In this document: positions 25,031 through 35,842 of the stretch, one piece after another
How the letters are laid out: every line of letters starts with the position of its first letter
How positions within the stretch are numbered: position 1 is the first letter of the stretch
NCBI RefSeq assembly: GCF_964204645.1
Contig: NC_134028.1
Coordinates: 744,001 to 808,000 of the forward strand
Direction: 5' to 3'
From: Tubulanus polymorphus
Taxonomy: Eukaryota; Nemertea; Palaeonemertea; Tubulaniformes; Tubulanidae
Length of the DNA: 64,000 bases
Notes under the pieces: model-generated
Told to the model about the DNA's origin: nothing
Database searches by the model: none
What the model saw: the letters and a program-made list of their open reading frames with translations, nothing else
Program-made: the position numbers and the translations under genes

Positions 25031-25110
25031 TTTAGACATTTTGTGGCTTTATTCCCTGTTACAGGTGTGAACCAATAGTCGACGGTCGATCCGTTTTTAA
25101 TCGTACAATC
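25031..25110 (-). CDS. Candidate orphan exon, 26 residues
   Basis: Bounded by an acceptor (ttctag) and a strong donor (gtaagt). Only one frame is open; it reads DCTIKNGSTVDYWFTPVTG then NKATKCLK. It could be a 5' exon of the TMC gene, but its phase (two bases left over) does not fit the 21153-21358 exon, so either another exon lies between or it belongs elsewhere. No domain recognised. Confidence 0.35.
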
Positions 25111-25157
25111 CTAGAATAATAGGTTTCATCCGGTGACGTTTTAAAACAGCAAAAACA

Positions 25158-25593
25158 AACTATTAACTCGAGGAGTGACTCATTGAATACATATATTTCA
25201 CTCGTCTGAAAGTGGCGACGGTTTTTTCCCCTGATAAATGATAGTTGCGAGGCCCGCGTGAATGTTTGTTTGTTGTTGACGAGTTGAACTCGACTCTGCA
25301 TGCCTCGGCGACTGTCAGCAATTTAAAACTAATTCTAATTATGCCTAGTACTCGTTGGTCAGTACACGGCTATAGGACGATATGAATTAATACAGTCGGC
25401 TTTCATGCCTTCACATAACAGAGGCAATAAAAACTAGTTAATCATTAATACGATTTAATTAGATACTCGTATTAATGCTATCTCTCATCTTTCATGCTAT
25501 AATGTACGTACATTCTGCTCGCGGGTTGTTTTCATTGAGATTTACAAATATATACGTGAACTTTTTACCTTTCGCTAAAGAGTTCAGTATATA
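25158..25593. repeat. Right arm of the perfect 436-bp inverted repeat
   Basis: Reverse complement of 23133-23568. Its flanks are not Penelope sequence, so this copy is probably the source. It lies about 48 bases upstream (minus strand) of the candidate exon at 25031-25110. Confidence 0.93.
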
Positions 25594-26602
25594 ATTCCAC
25601 TATGAGAAATTTAAGAAAATAAGAAGTGAAACACCAAGGCAGTCCAATTCTTCAATGACTACGAAAACGATACGATCGAAAGAAAACAGAGTCGGAGAAT
25701 TGTTCCCTTGAGTTAGTAATTTATTTCGGCTTTATCCTAATGCTGTAAACCTCACCTAACCCGGACTAACCGGGACCTGGGAAGTGTCTCGGACTAACTG
25801 GGACCTGCAAAGTTGGTCCGAGGTTTAAGCGAAATCCAGTTAAGGATAGAAAAACACGTTAGCAAGTCAGAAAAATCATTTTCTTTTTTGTCCAAATTAG
25901 TCGAAAGTCCGAGTCAGACGATGTTTACATTCAGGAATACTGAACACTGAACTTGTTTTCAAATGATTGATGATACATTTTCGTGAATATTCTTTTTTAG
26001 AATAATCAAACCAGTGATAACCCAAGAGTAGGTTATCAGTAAGAACTTACTTTAAATCTTTGATTTACGTGTGAAGAATTGTATTCTCATTCCTCGCGTG
26101 TGGAGTGTAGGATCCTAGAATCTCATTCCTCTTGTGTTGGATCCTAGACAAAATCCTGCACTTTAAGAATCAAACCTCGAAGCCAGGAATGAGGAACCTG
26201 TTTAAATTCATATGGACAGACAACATTGCGAGTTTGTGTATATTTATAATGACTATAGTTTAAACAAACAAATGATTTCTAATTCAATATGAATTCATTC
26301 GCCTCAGATTGAACTGCGCGTGAATGACGTCATGTCTCGGGGTTCTCCCAGTGAACAGTCCTAGTCTTTATTTAGCCAGCGACAACTCGACCACCGAAAA
26401 TACGCGTCAGTAAGTTTTATTTTCGCTCTCTCAATATCAATATCTGATTAAAAGTAGAATAGCTCCCTGCCACTCAGACTGGCAGAATAGATTAAAACCG
26501 GCGAGTTGTTTACATCACGTGACCCACTCTAAACCAATCACAGAGGCTAGATAGAGTTAGCCATTGCAACGCTAGGAGTTTTTTGGCTGGTGTAGGAGAT
26601 GT
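25594..26602. other. Non-coding stretch between the inverted repeat and the GPCR
   Basis: Contains MITE-B copy 1 (25741-25934). No other gene seen. Confidence 0.5.
25741..25934. mobile_element. MITE (family B), copy 1
   Basis: Left end gctgtaaacctcacctaac pairs with the right end gtcagacgatgtttacattc as an imperfect terminal inverted repeat. The inner part shares aaaaatcattttcttttttg then agtcgaaagtccgagt with the copy at 47944-48102. The cagtaaacctcg-type terminus resembles pogo/Tigger-like DNA elements (inference). Confidence 0.7.
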
Positions 26603-27577
26603 TTACTTTCCAGCGGCTCCTGCGGCTGAAGCACAAACACCGCCGCACATAATTAGAAACTGCCTTCGAATTTCTCGTCCGAAATAAATATACAGATAAA
26701 AATTCATCGAGTAATTCAGTGACTGTATGAGCGCGCTTAACTGATAGGGGAAAGCTAAAGTCTGATCTAAACCCGGTATTAGATAAATCAGGACCAGTAT
26801 GACACATAGCGGGACTGAAGTCACGATAAAAAACACGCAAACCGATACCACCATTATCGTCGCTTGATTCGCGCTCGAGTTCGATTTACTGTTCTCAACT
26901 TTCTTCTTCATCTGATTCATATTATAGAAAATACAAGCCGTGATGAAAATAAGGCTTAAAGTCGGGTTGAAACCTTGTATAGAGACTGTGAATAGATAGG
27001 TTACTGTCATCAGGGTTTGATCGCTGAGGTAACAACCGTGTTTATCATCATAACTAACAGCCAGGAAAAACAGACTATATATACCAGCGCAGACGACGAA
27101 TGTTAGAAACGCCGTTAATGATGTCTTAGTCGGTGTCCAAAAACTGGGACCCGAAAACGGAAAGCGAATGATACAAAGACGCTCGACTCCGACCAGAATC
27201 AGGAGACTGGGTCCGTAGCAAGCGGAGGTGTTGTTATAGAACTGTTGACTCGCGCAGAGGAACCAGGAATTCACGGGGATACAAACGGAACCGTTGATAT
27301 GACAACATAACGTGTTCACTAACGTCCACATGTGAGTAGTTAGAAATGTAAAATCGGAAAAAGCGAGCGCAATGAAAAAACGACTGTAGGATAAACGGCG
27401 TAATTTAGGCGTAGACATTACTAACACTATCAACACGTTACCGACTGAGCCCAGAGATAAAACTATAAACTGATAGGTGTAATAAACCCATCTATAGATC
27501 GGGTATTGAGACACGATAGCCGGATGTAGAATCGTCTTCGTGTAACCAATAGGATTCGGATAAACAGACACATTCAT
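26603..27577 (-). CDS. Class A (rhodopsin-like) GPCR, orphan peptide-receptor-like
   Basis: Intronless, 324 residues, seven hydrophobic segments. TM1 has GNVLIVLVM, TM2 ALAFSDF, and TM3 ends in ERL in place of DRY. TM6 reads FFIVTSVPLC and TM7 ends NYSMNFYLY in place of NPxxY. N-glycosylation sites lie near the N-terminus (NVS) and in the first extracellular loop (NGS, NNTS). The C-tail is short and ends in a Gly/Ala-rich stretch. The pattern resembles intronless peptide-receptor-like GPCRs expanded in lophotrochozoans (FMRFamide-receptor-like); the ligand is unknown. The ATG at 27577 leaves a normal-length N-terminus. It is not a close paralogue of the GPCR at 32289. Confidence 0.9.
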   Translation of the reverse strand: MNVSVYPNPIGYTKTILHPAIVSQYPIYRWVYYTYQFIVLSLGSVGNVLIVLVMSTPKLRRLSYSRFFIALAFSDFTFLTTHMWTLVNTLCCHINGSVCIPVNSWFLCASQQFYNNTSACYGPSLLILVGVERLCIIRFPFSGPSFWTPTKTSLTAFLTFVVCAGIYSLFFLAVSYDDKHGCYLSDQTLMTVTYLFTVSIQGFNPTLSLIFITACIFYNMNQMKKKVENSKSNSSANQATIMVVSVCVFFIVTSVPLCVILVLIYLIPGLDQTLAFPYQLSALIQSLNYSMNFYLYIYFGREIRRQFLIMCGGVCASAAGAAGK

Positions 27578-28173
27578 TCCGCGACCGGGATTTTAGAGAA
27601 ACCTGCTGCTGCTGCTGATGGCTGCGGCTGGATGAGAGAGAACTGTTCTCGATATTTAATGTGTCATTCAGTAAATTAATATCTAAAATTTGAGGTTCCA
27701 ATTTTCTCAGCAGTTTCGTATCGGTAAACTCATTATAAGCTTAGATAATCGGCCAATTTGTGATCGATATTTATATCGATTTCCAATATAAACGGACTTC
27801 ACGTTGAATTTGTATCGATAGGAATTTGACACTGACACAGTCATCAGATTGTACCTATTCACCTTATTGATACTTCGACTCATAATTGACTTAAATTCAT
27901 AAGATAAAAACTCGGGGTTCGCACGACTCTGTGTCTTAGATTAAACTATGTTTTATTTTGTTTTTGAATGTTACAGAAAATACATTAATTAACGCGTCTA
28001 ATGTAAGACATTTATATTTTTCATTCATTTGTGACAGAAAATATTGGAGTTGAAATTTCTATATATGAAATATATATCTTGAACATTAAAACTTCCACCT
28101 TGAATTTAGATGAATGTAACATAGATGCATAAATTAGCATATATTATAGTTTATGAATAATAAAATTACAAAT
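27578..28173. other. GPCR upstream region / SLC22 3' region
   Basis: AT-rich. An upstream minus-strand ORF (27492-27701) is probably GPCR 5' UTR. No gene seen. Confidence 0.4.
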
Positions 28174-31100
28174 TCAACTGTTTACAGTTCCATTCAAACC
28201 CTCGAGTTCAGTTGCAGTAGCGGGTGCTTCATCGTCGCTTCGGGTTTTAGTTTTCTTCGAACTTTTCCTAGTTGGTAAACTTTCCGGTAGAGGTCGCCCG
28301 GTAGTTTCCGGAAGTATGGTATAAAGTAAGATCGAACTAATCAGAGTGAAACCGGCATAGACTCCAAAAGGCGCAGCTTTATTGAACGTAGCCTGAAACA
28401 GGAGGAATCATTATAGCGAGGTTACAGTTAGTTTATCAGAATGTTTAGATCTGACTGACTGACCAGTAAGGCAATTTGAGGAGCCAATACTCCTGCCAGT
28501 CGAGCGGCCACGTTTCCGGCTCCGGTTGAAACATTCCTGTACAAAACATAAATCAAACTTGAATTTAATGACAGAATAGTAAATGATACAATAGTATGAA
28601 CCATAATGATGAGAGAAAATGATTTAGTGAACACCTGACGATCTGGTCTATAGAGCCGGCACCTTAGAGAAACAGGGTTCCATTGTGATTCCATCTTCAT
28701 TTCATATAATCAATGAACTACTTCTATATAAATCAACTTCTTTGACAAATTTGCTTAAAAACAAGTCCACCACATTTTACTGTGATTACCTCATTAGAGT
28801 TGGATACAGTTCAGTAGAAAACAGCAGCACTACAGACCAGGAACCAGTAATGATCATCTTGGACGTTAGAATTAAAGCTGTCTGTGGCAAGCGACTTTCG
28901 TTAGGTCGTACGATGTCCAATACAACAACTATAATCATCAGAATACAGACAATACCAGTAAACAGCGGGTATCCTTTCCTTCTTCCGATACTAGAAATTA
29001 GTATGCAAAATATCAAATATCAAGATACGATATGTTTATGATTAGATATCGATTCATATATCTCAAATATGTTTCTTACATGTTTATGAGAAAAACTAGA
29101 ACCCAACGAACTGCGGCCATTAAACCGTATATGATTAACATATTCAGGTAAATATCACCCGTGAATCCGGAGAATTGTGATTCAATTCCATAAGAGACAG
29201 TCGAACATGTAAACCTTTAAATACGAGATTAATAGAACATGTAAACCTTTAAATATGAGATAGTATTTCAGGGAATTTTTCATCATATACATTTAACCAG
29301 GAAAGTGATCTCTGGTTACTTAGATACAGCTCAATTTAGTAAAGAATTATTATCGATATTATCATTAGATAGATATATCTATATAACATACCATCCGAAC
29401 ATGATAGTCAGACTCATGATTGTAATTTTCCTAGTTGAGAATAGATGCAGATAGCTATATTTCTGTCTTTGTTGTCGTAGTTTTTCATCATGGTCGGCAA
29501 TAACCTTCAGCACACTTAGATCGGGCACCGGTTGGCGATTCACTCGGGCCATCAGTTTTAACCATCTCTCCGCTTCTTTAAATCGTTTTTTCTGCAGCAA
29601 CCAACGGGAACTTTCCGGTAAAAACCTATAGAAACCTACACACATATTTATCAATTCATCTAATTTGGTATTTTAACCAAGGTATGAATGAAAATTGTTT
29701 GTAATTCCAGTATTACATTTTACATCCGTTTCATTTAGTTAATACTACTAGACGGTAAGCTTTCTGAGAACATGAGGAAATAATTCGTTGAGGTGAACTC
29801 GGGATGGCTGCAGCTTTCTATATAATTTGGAATATATTCATGATTAAAAGAATGATTTAGATTTTCTCGTCGGAAAATGCGAAGAAATAATCGCTAAATC
29901 TACTACGAGCTACATGTATATCACATAATAGAAAATACCTGAATAATAGAAAATACCTGAATTTCTTAGAATTCGTAAATCAGATGGTTCTGATGTTCCC
30001 AGGACGCTTTTTTGTACAATAAGATGAATTCGTTAATGTGGCAAATGTAAAAGGACATATTCACTTCACTTACGCAATAGCAAACGGGAAAATTGGTAAC
30101 GACCACAGCCCGATAGCGAGACATTGTTTTCTATAGTCTCGGAGAGTGTATCCGGCTACAGTTAGAATGAGGGGTCCGAGGTTCCAACCTACGCGATATG
30201 ACAGCAATGTTCTCCACTTAGGTGCTAGATACTCGGAGAGTAGAACAGTCGTTACCGAAACAATTCCACCTAAAATGATAAAATGACACTGCAATAAAGA
30301 ATCGGAATTCAAACTCGTTGAACTTTCTCGTCGATATGAAGTGGATACTTAGAAATCTTTCCCTGATTAAAACCATTAATGGAACACTCCGAGATAATAT
30401 AAAATACCAATCTAAGAATTGAGAATAAAGTTCAACATGTTTCATTGAGCTACGGGTTTATTCAACGCTATCTAATCGAATTATTCAGTTTCCCTAAAGA
30501 TGACTTGCGGGACATAGTAAAAAATATTCCTATCAACAAAATTCGAAGAAAAGAAATGTTTTTACCTGCAGATAATCCGGTGATGAATCTCAAAGCCGTA
30601 TAGACGGTCCACGAGGGAGCTAACATCGCTAACGTCTGAACTATAATACCCAGACCCCAGGATGACAGTAAGGCTGGTTTCCGTCCAAATAGATCACTGA
30701 CTTGACTGGCAACTAATGCACCGATTAGTACACCGGCGAAAAATACACTACTCATCAATTTGGGGATGTAAGCTCGATCGCATATCAATTCCCACTGGAT
30801 AATAATATACAGATACAAATCAAAAATGAAGCGATAAAACGAGGAAATTACATTAAACTGCAGTAGATTCAGACTCCTAACTCGGTACAGGGCTATATCA
30901 GAGTGAATTTCTATAATGAAATTAGTTTTTCGAAAATTTCTCTGATTGTCAACTCCGTTGAAACATTGACAGCAGTCCCAACGCCACCGAATAGGGAAAA
31001 GTTTGTAAAATTCAGGACCCGGTTCCACAGCCGGTTGCTTAGTTAGAGTCAACTCTGAGTTTAGATGAATTTGTTTTCAAAAACCAAATATAACCCGGAA

Positions 31101-31448
31101 CTGTGAAACTGGTTCCGGTACACTGAACTAACTAACCTCTGTAACTGTACTGATGTATTTAGTGTTGAATGTAAAGTTGACGCACGGTTTTCCGTTAACG
31201 CAATATCCTTCAACAAACTCCTCACCGGACATATTACCGGTAATATTATACTCGAGATTCGGGCAATACCAACCAGGATTCGCCACATCGAGTACAAAAA
31301 ACTTTATAAACGCAGCACCAGCAGCTTCCATAATCACGAAACTTGTGAAGAGACATGCTACAAAACAGCTTCCACCAATTATATCAAATAAGTCATCAAA
31401 CTTTGGCGCTTCATGATCTTCACCGATATCGCCTTCTTCTTCCGCCAT
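28174..31448 (-). CDS. SLC22: SLC22-family organic ion transporter (8 exons)
   Basis: Exons 5' to 3': 31448-31137, 30794-30566, 30269-30074, 29625-29392, 29216-29082, about 28990-28790, 28536-28464 and 28392-28174, giving about 530 residues. The start is the ATG of MAEEEGD; upstream in-frame codons are non-ATG. The N-terminal loop before TM2 has several Cys and NxS/T sites (NITGNMS, NFT), as in OCT/OAT proteins. Family marks: SSVFFAGVLIGALVASQVSD followed by LFGRKP, FLPESSRWLL, MAAVRWVLVFL and ELYPTLMRNVSTGAGN. The C-terminus has LPETTGRPLPESL and a basic Ser-rich tail. It is a 12-TM plasma-membrane carrier of organic cations, anions or carnitine; substrate cannot be read. Exon 5 begins inside a 32-bp tandem duplication (see findings). 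Confidence 0.92.
29203..29266. repeat. 32-bp tandem duplication covering the SLC22 exon 5 acceptor
   Basis: Two copies starting gaacatgtaaacctttaaat (29203 and 29235). On the gene's strand each has tttaaag followed by gtttacatgttc, so the 3' splice site and the first 12 or so exon bases are present twice. Confidence 0.88.
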
Positions 31449-32288
31449 GATTATATCCAAACTTTTTGTTTTGTTTCGATTGATCTTTCTTTATGTTTGA
31501 CAGTGATATTTACAGTGAGTTTATAAACTATAGATTGAAATTCCTGCTATCAATGAAGTATTGGTTTTGTCTTATCTGTTTGACCACTAAACCTTTGCTC
31601 TGCAGACTCGTATCAAAATCTAGTTTTGTGATAAGTATGTTTTACTGATAAAGTTTTTTTGTCAAAGGAGTTTAACTATATTTCAATGAAACTCTACGCG
31701 TAGTTAGACTGAATTCGAACAGTTTCGATGAGGTATTTGTTTTTTCATGATGTCAAGTTTGTTTACCGATGATAATTTTACAGATAAGATTACATTTTAA
31801 CTTTTAATACTACAGGTGGTTATCTCAATAAGGTGTTCGACGAGTACTGAAAATAAGATAATTTGTTCACGTTTTAGAAAATTTCAAAATAATCCACAAA
31901 AGAAGTTTTTATACTGCGTATTGTATATAAAATCATGTTCATGTATCTATGAATGGCACAATGGTAAAAAATATTTGAAATTTGATTTAACTTAACGTAT
32001 GTAAAAGCAAATGAATGGCGTCAATATGCATTTTATTGTGTTGAAACATGAAATATCAATACTCATAATTCTTCAGTTCATTTTGAGAGATTCCATGAGT
32101 ATCAAAAGTATAATTGAAATATCAATATGAAGCGTGTCTGGTCATTGATTCTTATTGTTGAATCATGTGTCAGTTTTTCAATAGATTTAGTCGACAAAAA
32201 CATTTATATTTTATTGTCAGAGTTTGGAACGGTGAACGCGATGCAGACCGCTGTTTGGAGAGCATGTTAGGCTAGGATCGTTCACACA
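31449..32288. other. Divergent promoter region between SLC22 and the second GPCR
   Basis: About 840 AT-rich bases between divergent genes; both promoters should lie here. I see no strong TATA or other defined site and no ORF. Confidence 0.4.
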
Positions 32289-33281
32289 ATGTCTATCAGT
32301 AAAAACAACAGTACTGTAGTTATTAATGATCTGGCTTACTGGATCGCTGAAATTGAGAATGTTTTCACGCCTAAAGTTGAAGACATGAGACCTTCACGAT
32401 ACTGGTTAACATTACTCATTCTGCCGTGCATTATATTCACCGGTCTTATCGGAAACATAATGACATTACTGATTATGCAAATTAAGCTGCGCAGACGAAC
32501 TTATTCCGTGTATTTTTCTGTTCTCGCTGTGACCGATTCGTTTGTGCTTGTTGGTCGACTTTTATTCTGGATGAATTTCGTGTTTAAATGTATGGGTTTG
32601 AATATAATTGTTAAATTTCGTTCGACCGCTGCTTGTTTATCGATAAACTATACGATGCACGTTTTCCAAAACATGTCTTCGTGGTTTATTGCAGTCGTGT
32701 CCATTGAACGTCTCGCTTGTGTTTCTTATCCATTTCTGACGAGACGTTTGAACAAAGTTAAAACAGCCAGAATTATAGCGTTATTAGCGACTGTAGGATG
32801 TATGCCATCAGGGTTTATACAGTTTTTTAGTGTGCGGTTTTCTCCGTCTCAGAATCGATGTGTTGTGATGAACTATCGTAATTTGAGTAGTATTTTAACA
32901 CTTGTCTATTCATTCACAGTGTTTTACATCCCGGCAACTTTCATCCTAATAGTAAACGTGCTCTTAATGGTTGTCCTTCGCTATAGAACATTCACAGGAC
33001 GCAGAAGTCAACAGGCCGAAGAGAAAGGCGCCAAAACCAATAGAGTCATCATTCTAATGACTTTAGTCGTGACATTCTCATTTTTGATTCTATGCGCGCC
33101 ACATTGGATAATGCAAAGTACAGAAGTTTACAAATCAAATATACCGTATATAAAAGTACTCAGTGATTTGTTTGTGTTGGTTTATGTCGCTAATTACGGC
33201 GTCAATTTTTTTCTCTATGTTGCAACGGGAGCTGAAATCAGAAGCGCACTTCGCAAAGCTTTATGTTGCCTCTGTATTTGA
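32289..33281 (+). CDS. Class A (rhodopsin-like) GPCR, orphan
   Basis: Intronless, 330 residues with seven TM segments. TM1 has GNIMTLLIM, TM2 VLAVTDSF, TM3 ends in ERLACVSYPF (ERL in place of DRY), TM6 FLILCAPHWI, and TM7 NYGVNFFLYV in place of NPxxY. N-glycosylation sites NNST and NMS are visible. The C-tail is short and ends in Cys residues (LCCLCI), possible palmitoylation sites. The style is that of lophotrochozoan peptide-receptor-like GPCRs; ligand unknown. The ATG at 32289 is the first in frame. Confidence 0.9.
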   Translation: MSISKNNSTVVINDLAYWIAEIENVFTPKVEDMRPSRYWLTLLILPCIIFTGLIGNIMTLLIMQIKLRRRTYSVYFSVLAVTDSFVLVGRLLFWMNFVFKCMGLNIIVKFRSTAACLSINYTMHVFQNMSSWFIAVVSIERLACVSYPFLTRRLNKVKTARIIALLATVGCMPSGFIQFFSVRFSPSQNRCVVMNYRNLSSILTLVYSFTVFYIPATFILIVNVLLMVVLRYRTFTGRRSQQAEEKGAKTNRVIILMTLVVTFSFLILCAPHWIMQSTEVYKSNIPYIKVLSDLFVLVYVANYGVNFFLYVATGAEIRSALRKALCCLCI

Positions 33282-33872
33282 ACCCCAATACTGACCTTTG
33301 AGAAAAGTAAACTTAAATTTACAATCTGAATTATAGATATTCGTGCTGTCTATCCTATCAGAAAAGTTGTAGAGGGGCCGCATCACTAGTCTAGCATGAA
33401 ATTACAAGAAATCGCTGTGTCAATGAAATGAAGCGTGAAATGAAACTGATAAAACATTAGAAGCGATAGCGTGTATTTTCTTACAGTGACCATCTACACA
33501 CAGTACGTGTGGATACTCCTAATTCTTCCCTATCAATTTGACCCGTTTGTACCAGGATTTTACCACGACCAAACCATGGAAATACGAAGGACACTGAATT
33601 CACATAAATAATGGACCCAAGACAGCAGCTTTCAGACACTAGATAAAAACTACTGTATTTCCACATTCTCGTGATGAGAGCTTACAAAAATAACTGATTG
33701 ATTTTACATGCATATATGACTTAATTCTAAATACAATTCATTCATGATAACAGAATCAGTGATATCATGGACGAAGGATTAACACGATCGAATAATCCAC
33801 TTGTTAACGTCAAAACTTCAGCAGAATCAATTCCTTCAGCTCGGTTTGTTTGAGTTAAACTACACTTAACAG
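33282..33872. other. Convergent 3' region, GPCR and cadherin 1
   Basis: No gene seen. The stretch next to the cadherin stop (about 33770-33872) is similar to the one beside the second cadherin (about 35740-35836), so the tandem duplication included it. Confidence 0.5.
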
Positions 33873-33878
33873 TTTATT
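33873..33878 (-). promoter_or_regulatory. Poly(A) signal abutting the cadherin 1 stop codon
   Basis: The minus strand reads TAA then AATAAA with no gap. This defines a very short 3' UTR. Confidence 0.7.
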
Positions 33879-35285
33879 TTATGGTACTGCAGGTTTGTCT
33901 GTTTCAGCATTATGTCGCGGAGAATGGATAATCCGGATTCGGACTGAGGCAGAGGACATCCTTGGCTCGCGTCCGTTATCTCTGGCTATTATCGACAGCA
34001 TATATTCGTCTTTAGGTTCTTCAAGGTCGAGACGTGATCGAGTCGTTATGGCGCCCAGTTTAGAAACAGCGAATAAACGCGTAATTTTATCACCAGTATA
34101 TAATAAACTATAAGTTATTTCGCTGTTAGGACCTCTATCTCGATCCGAAGCCTGAACTTGACCAACTGTAGTGTTGATCATAACATCAGATCTGATACTG
34201 AATTCATAGTGATTATTCATAAAAACGGGTGAATTATCATTGACATCGATTACAGCAATCCTGATCGTAGCTGTCGATGTGCGCCGAGGTTCACCAGAAT
34301 CTGTAGCGAGAACTTTAAACCTATAGGTGGACTTCACTTCGCGATCTAGACGACTGTGAATAGATATAGCCTCGGTTCGAGCATTGATCGAAATCAATCC
34401 AGAATCGTCTAATATTCTGTAGCTCACACGACCGTTCGGACCCGAATCAGCGTCGACCGCTTGAACGTGAAGTAACGGGTAATTATACAATCGATTCTCG
34501 TAAATAGCTATTGGATATAAAGGTCTAGAGAATCTCGGCATATTGTCGTTTACATCCAACACGCGGATCTTAAGCGTTTCCTGTGACGTCAAATAGGGAT
34601 CACCTCGATCCCTGCAAACCAATGTAACCAGATATACTGACCTCATTTCTCGATCTAGGCGCATGCGCGTGATCAGTGTATATGCGTTACGATTCATTCT
34701 GATTAAATCGAAGGATTCCGCATCCAAACTGCAATCGAATTGACCGTTCTTACCGCTATCAGCATCAGTCACCAGTAGCTGTGCAATAAACGTACCAACA
34801 GGTGCATTTTCCGCTACCTCGATCAGTCCATTCGGTGTTAGAGTGTTTGTAGTAATAACAGGCGCATTATCATTGACATCGTGAACATTTACCTCAACAA
34901 GAATTGTCTTCACTTTGTTGTCGTTAAGTCGCTGTATTTGAGTCGTTGAGTTCTCAGAACGAGTCGCATCGACTGGAATTGTATATGATTTCTGCCTCTC
35001 GTAATCAAGCGGTTTTATCAATACAACATCACCCGAATCAGAGTCCACAGAAAATGTCTGTTTTACTTGTTCCGATGCGTTGGAGTTGATCCTATACGAG
35101 AAATCGCCTCTCATTCGGCTTCGTAGAATAGTTGAACCTATCGGTAAATCCTCGTTTACAGATGTTGTATACTCTCTCGTAGAACGAACATCATCTTGAT
35201 GTACAGACCGTGACGTGGCGCCCCCTGGTATGAAAATCATCACAGCAAGAAATAAGGCTGTGGAATATTTTAGTGCAAACTTCAT
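33879..35285 (-). CDS. Secreted four-EC cadherin, paralogue 1 (intronless)
   Basis: The start is taken at 35285 (MKFALKYSTALFLAVMIF...GGATS), a signal peptide that aligns with that of the next gene; an in-frame upstream ATG would add 26 residues and is unlikely. About 468 residues. Four cadherin (EC) repeats are visible with the Ca2+-binding motifs DVNDNAPVI, DVNDNMPRF and DVNDNSPVF, DADSGKNG/DADSGPNG, and LDRE/LDYE/LDLEEP. The protein ends at RHNAETDKPAVP with no transmembrane or cytoplasmic segment, so it should be secreted. Family cadherins are normally single-pass adhesion proteins with TM and tail. The poly(A) signal AATAAA directly abuts the TAA stop. Confidence 0.88.
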   Translation of the reverse strand: MKFALKYSTALFLAVMIFIPGGATSRSVHQDDVRSTREYTTSVNEDLPIGSTILRSRMRGDFSYRINSNASEQVKQTFSVDSDSGDVVLIKPLDYERQKSYTIPVDATRSENSTTQIQRLNDNKVKTILVEVNVHDVNDNAPVITTNTLTPNGLIEVAENAPVGTFIAQLLVTDADSGKNGQFDCSLDAESFDLIRMNRNAYTLITRMRLDREMRSVYLVTLVCRDRGDPYLTSQETLKIRVLDVNDNMPRFSRPLYPIAIYENRLYNYPLLHVQAVDADSGPNGRVSYRILDDSGLISINARTEAISIHSRLDREVKSTYRFKVLATDSGEPRRTSTATIRIAVIDVNDNSPVFMNNHYEFSIRSDVMINTTVGQVQASDRDRGPNSEITYSLLYTGDKITRLFAVSKLGAITTRSRLDLEEPKDEYMLSIIARDNGREPRMSSASVRIRIIHSPRHNAETDKPAVP

Positions 35286-35842
35286 CTTGTCGCTGTTGTG
35301 TAAAATACAGCAATGTAATCCCACTGCCTCACACACTGTATTCATTTTATATGCAATTGTCAATTACTAATTCTCTGTTGATTACTTGTGTAATTTTCGA
35401 AACGTTCACTGCAATTATCTGAGTCTGCTGGTTAATTGATCAATAACTGTAGTCTAACCTTGAGATATTTATGCGCTGTTTGTCAGGCTGGTTAATTGAT
35501 CAATATGTTGTTAACAGTGGTAATCGTGTGTATCAATTGTATAATTTCCATTTGTGTAAATATTAATTTCTTTTTTGTTTCGTTTTTGTTCGTTGTTAAC
35601 GTTGTGTGAATTGTATACACGAAATAAGTTCGATCTTGTGAATATCTGCCTTATACCCCTTCCTAGACCAGATAGATTTCAGAAAACTTGCTAATACCAC
35701 CTTAGGTTCAATGCAATACAGAATATAATTGATAAAAAGAGGAAGGATTAACACTATAGAATCTATTGGTAACTTTAAAGTTCAGCAGAATCAATTCCTT
35801 CAGCTCGGTTTGTTTGAGTTGAACTACACTTAACAGTTTATT
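35286..35842. other. Intergenic region between the cadherin paralogues
   Basis: Contains the promoter of paralogue 1. The right 100 bases match the 3' flank of paralogue 1. An internal short repeat, ctggttaattgatcaata, occurs twice (about 35429 and 35489). No gene seen. Confidence 0.5.
35837..35842 (-). promoter_or_regulatory. Poly(A) signal abutting the cadherin 2 stop codon
   Basis: Same TAA-AATAAA arrangement as in paralogue 1. Confidence 0.7.

Noticed and set aside
35286-35363. Upstream ATG of cadherin paralogue 1 (adds 26 residues)
   Set aside because: It would bury the signal peptide that aligns with the start of paralogue 2.
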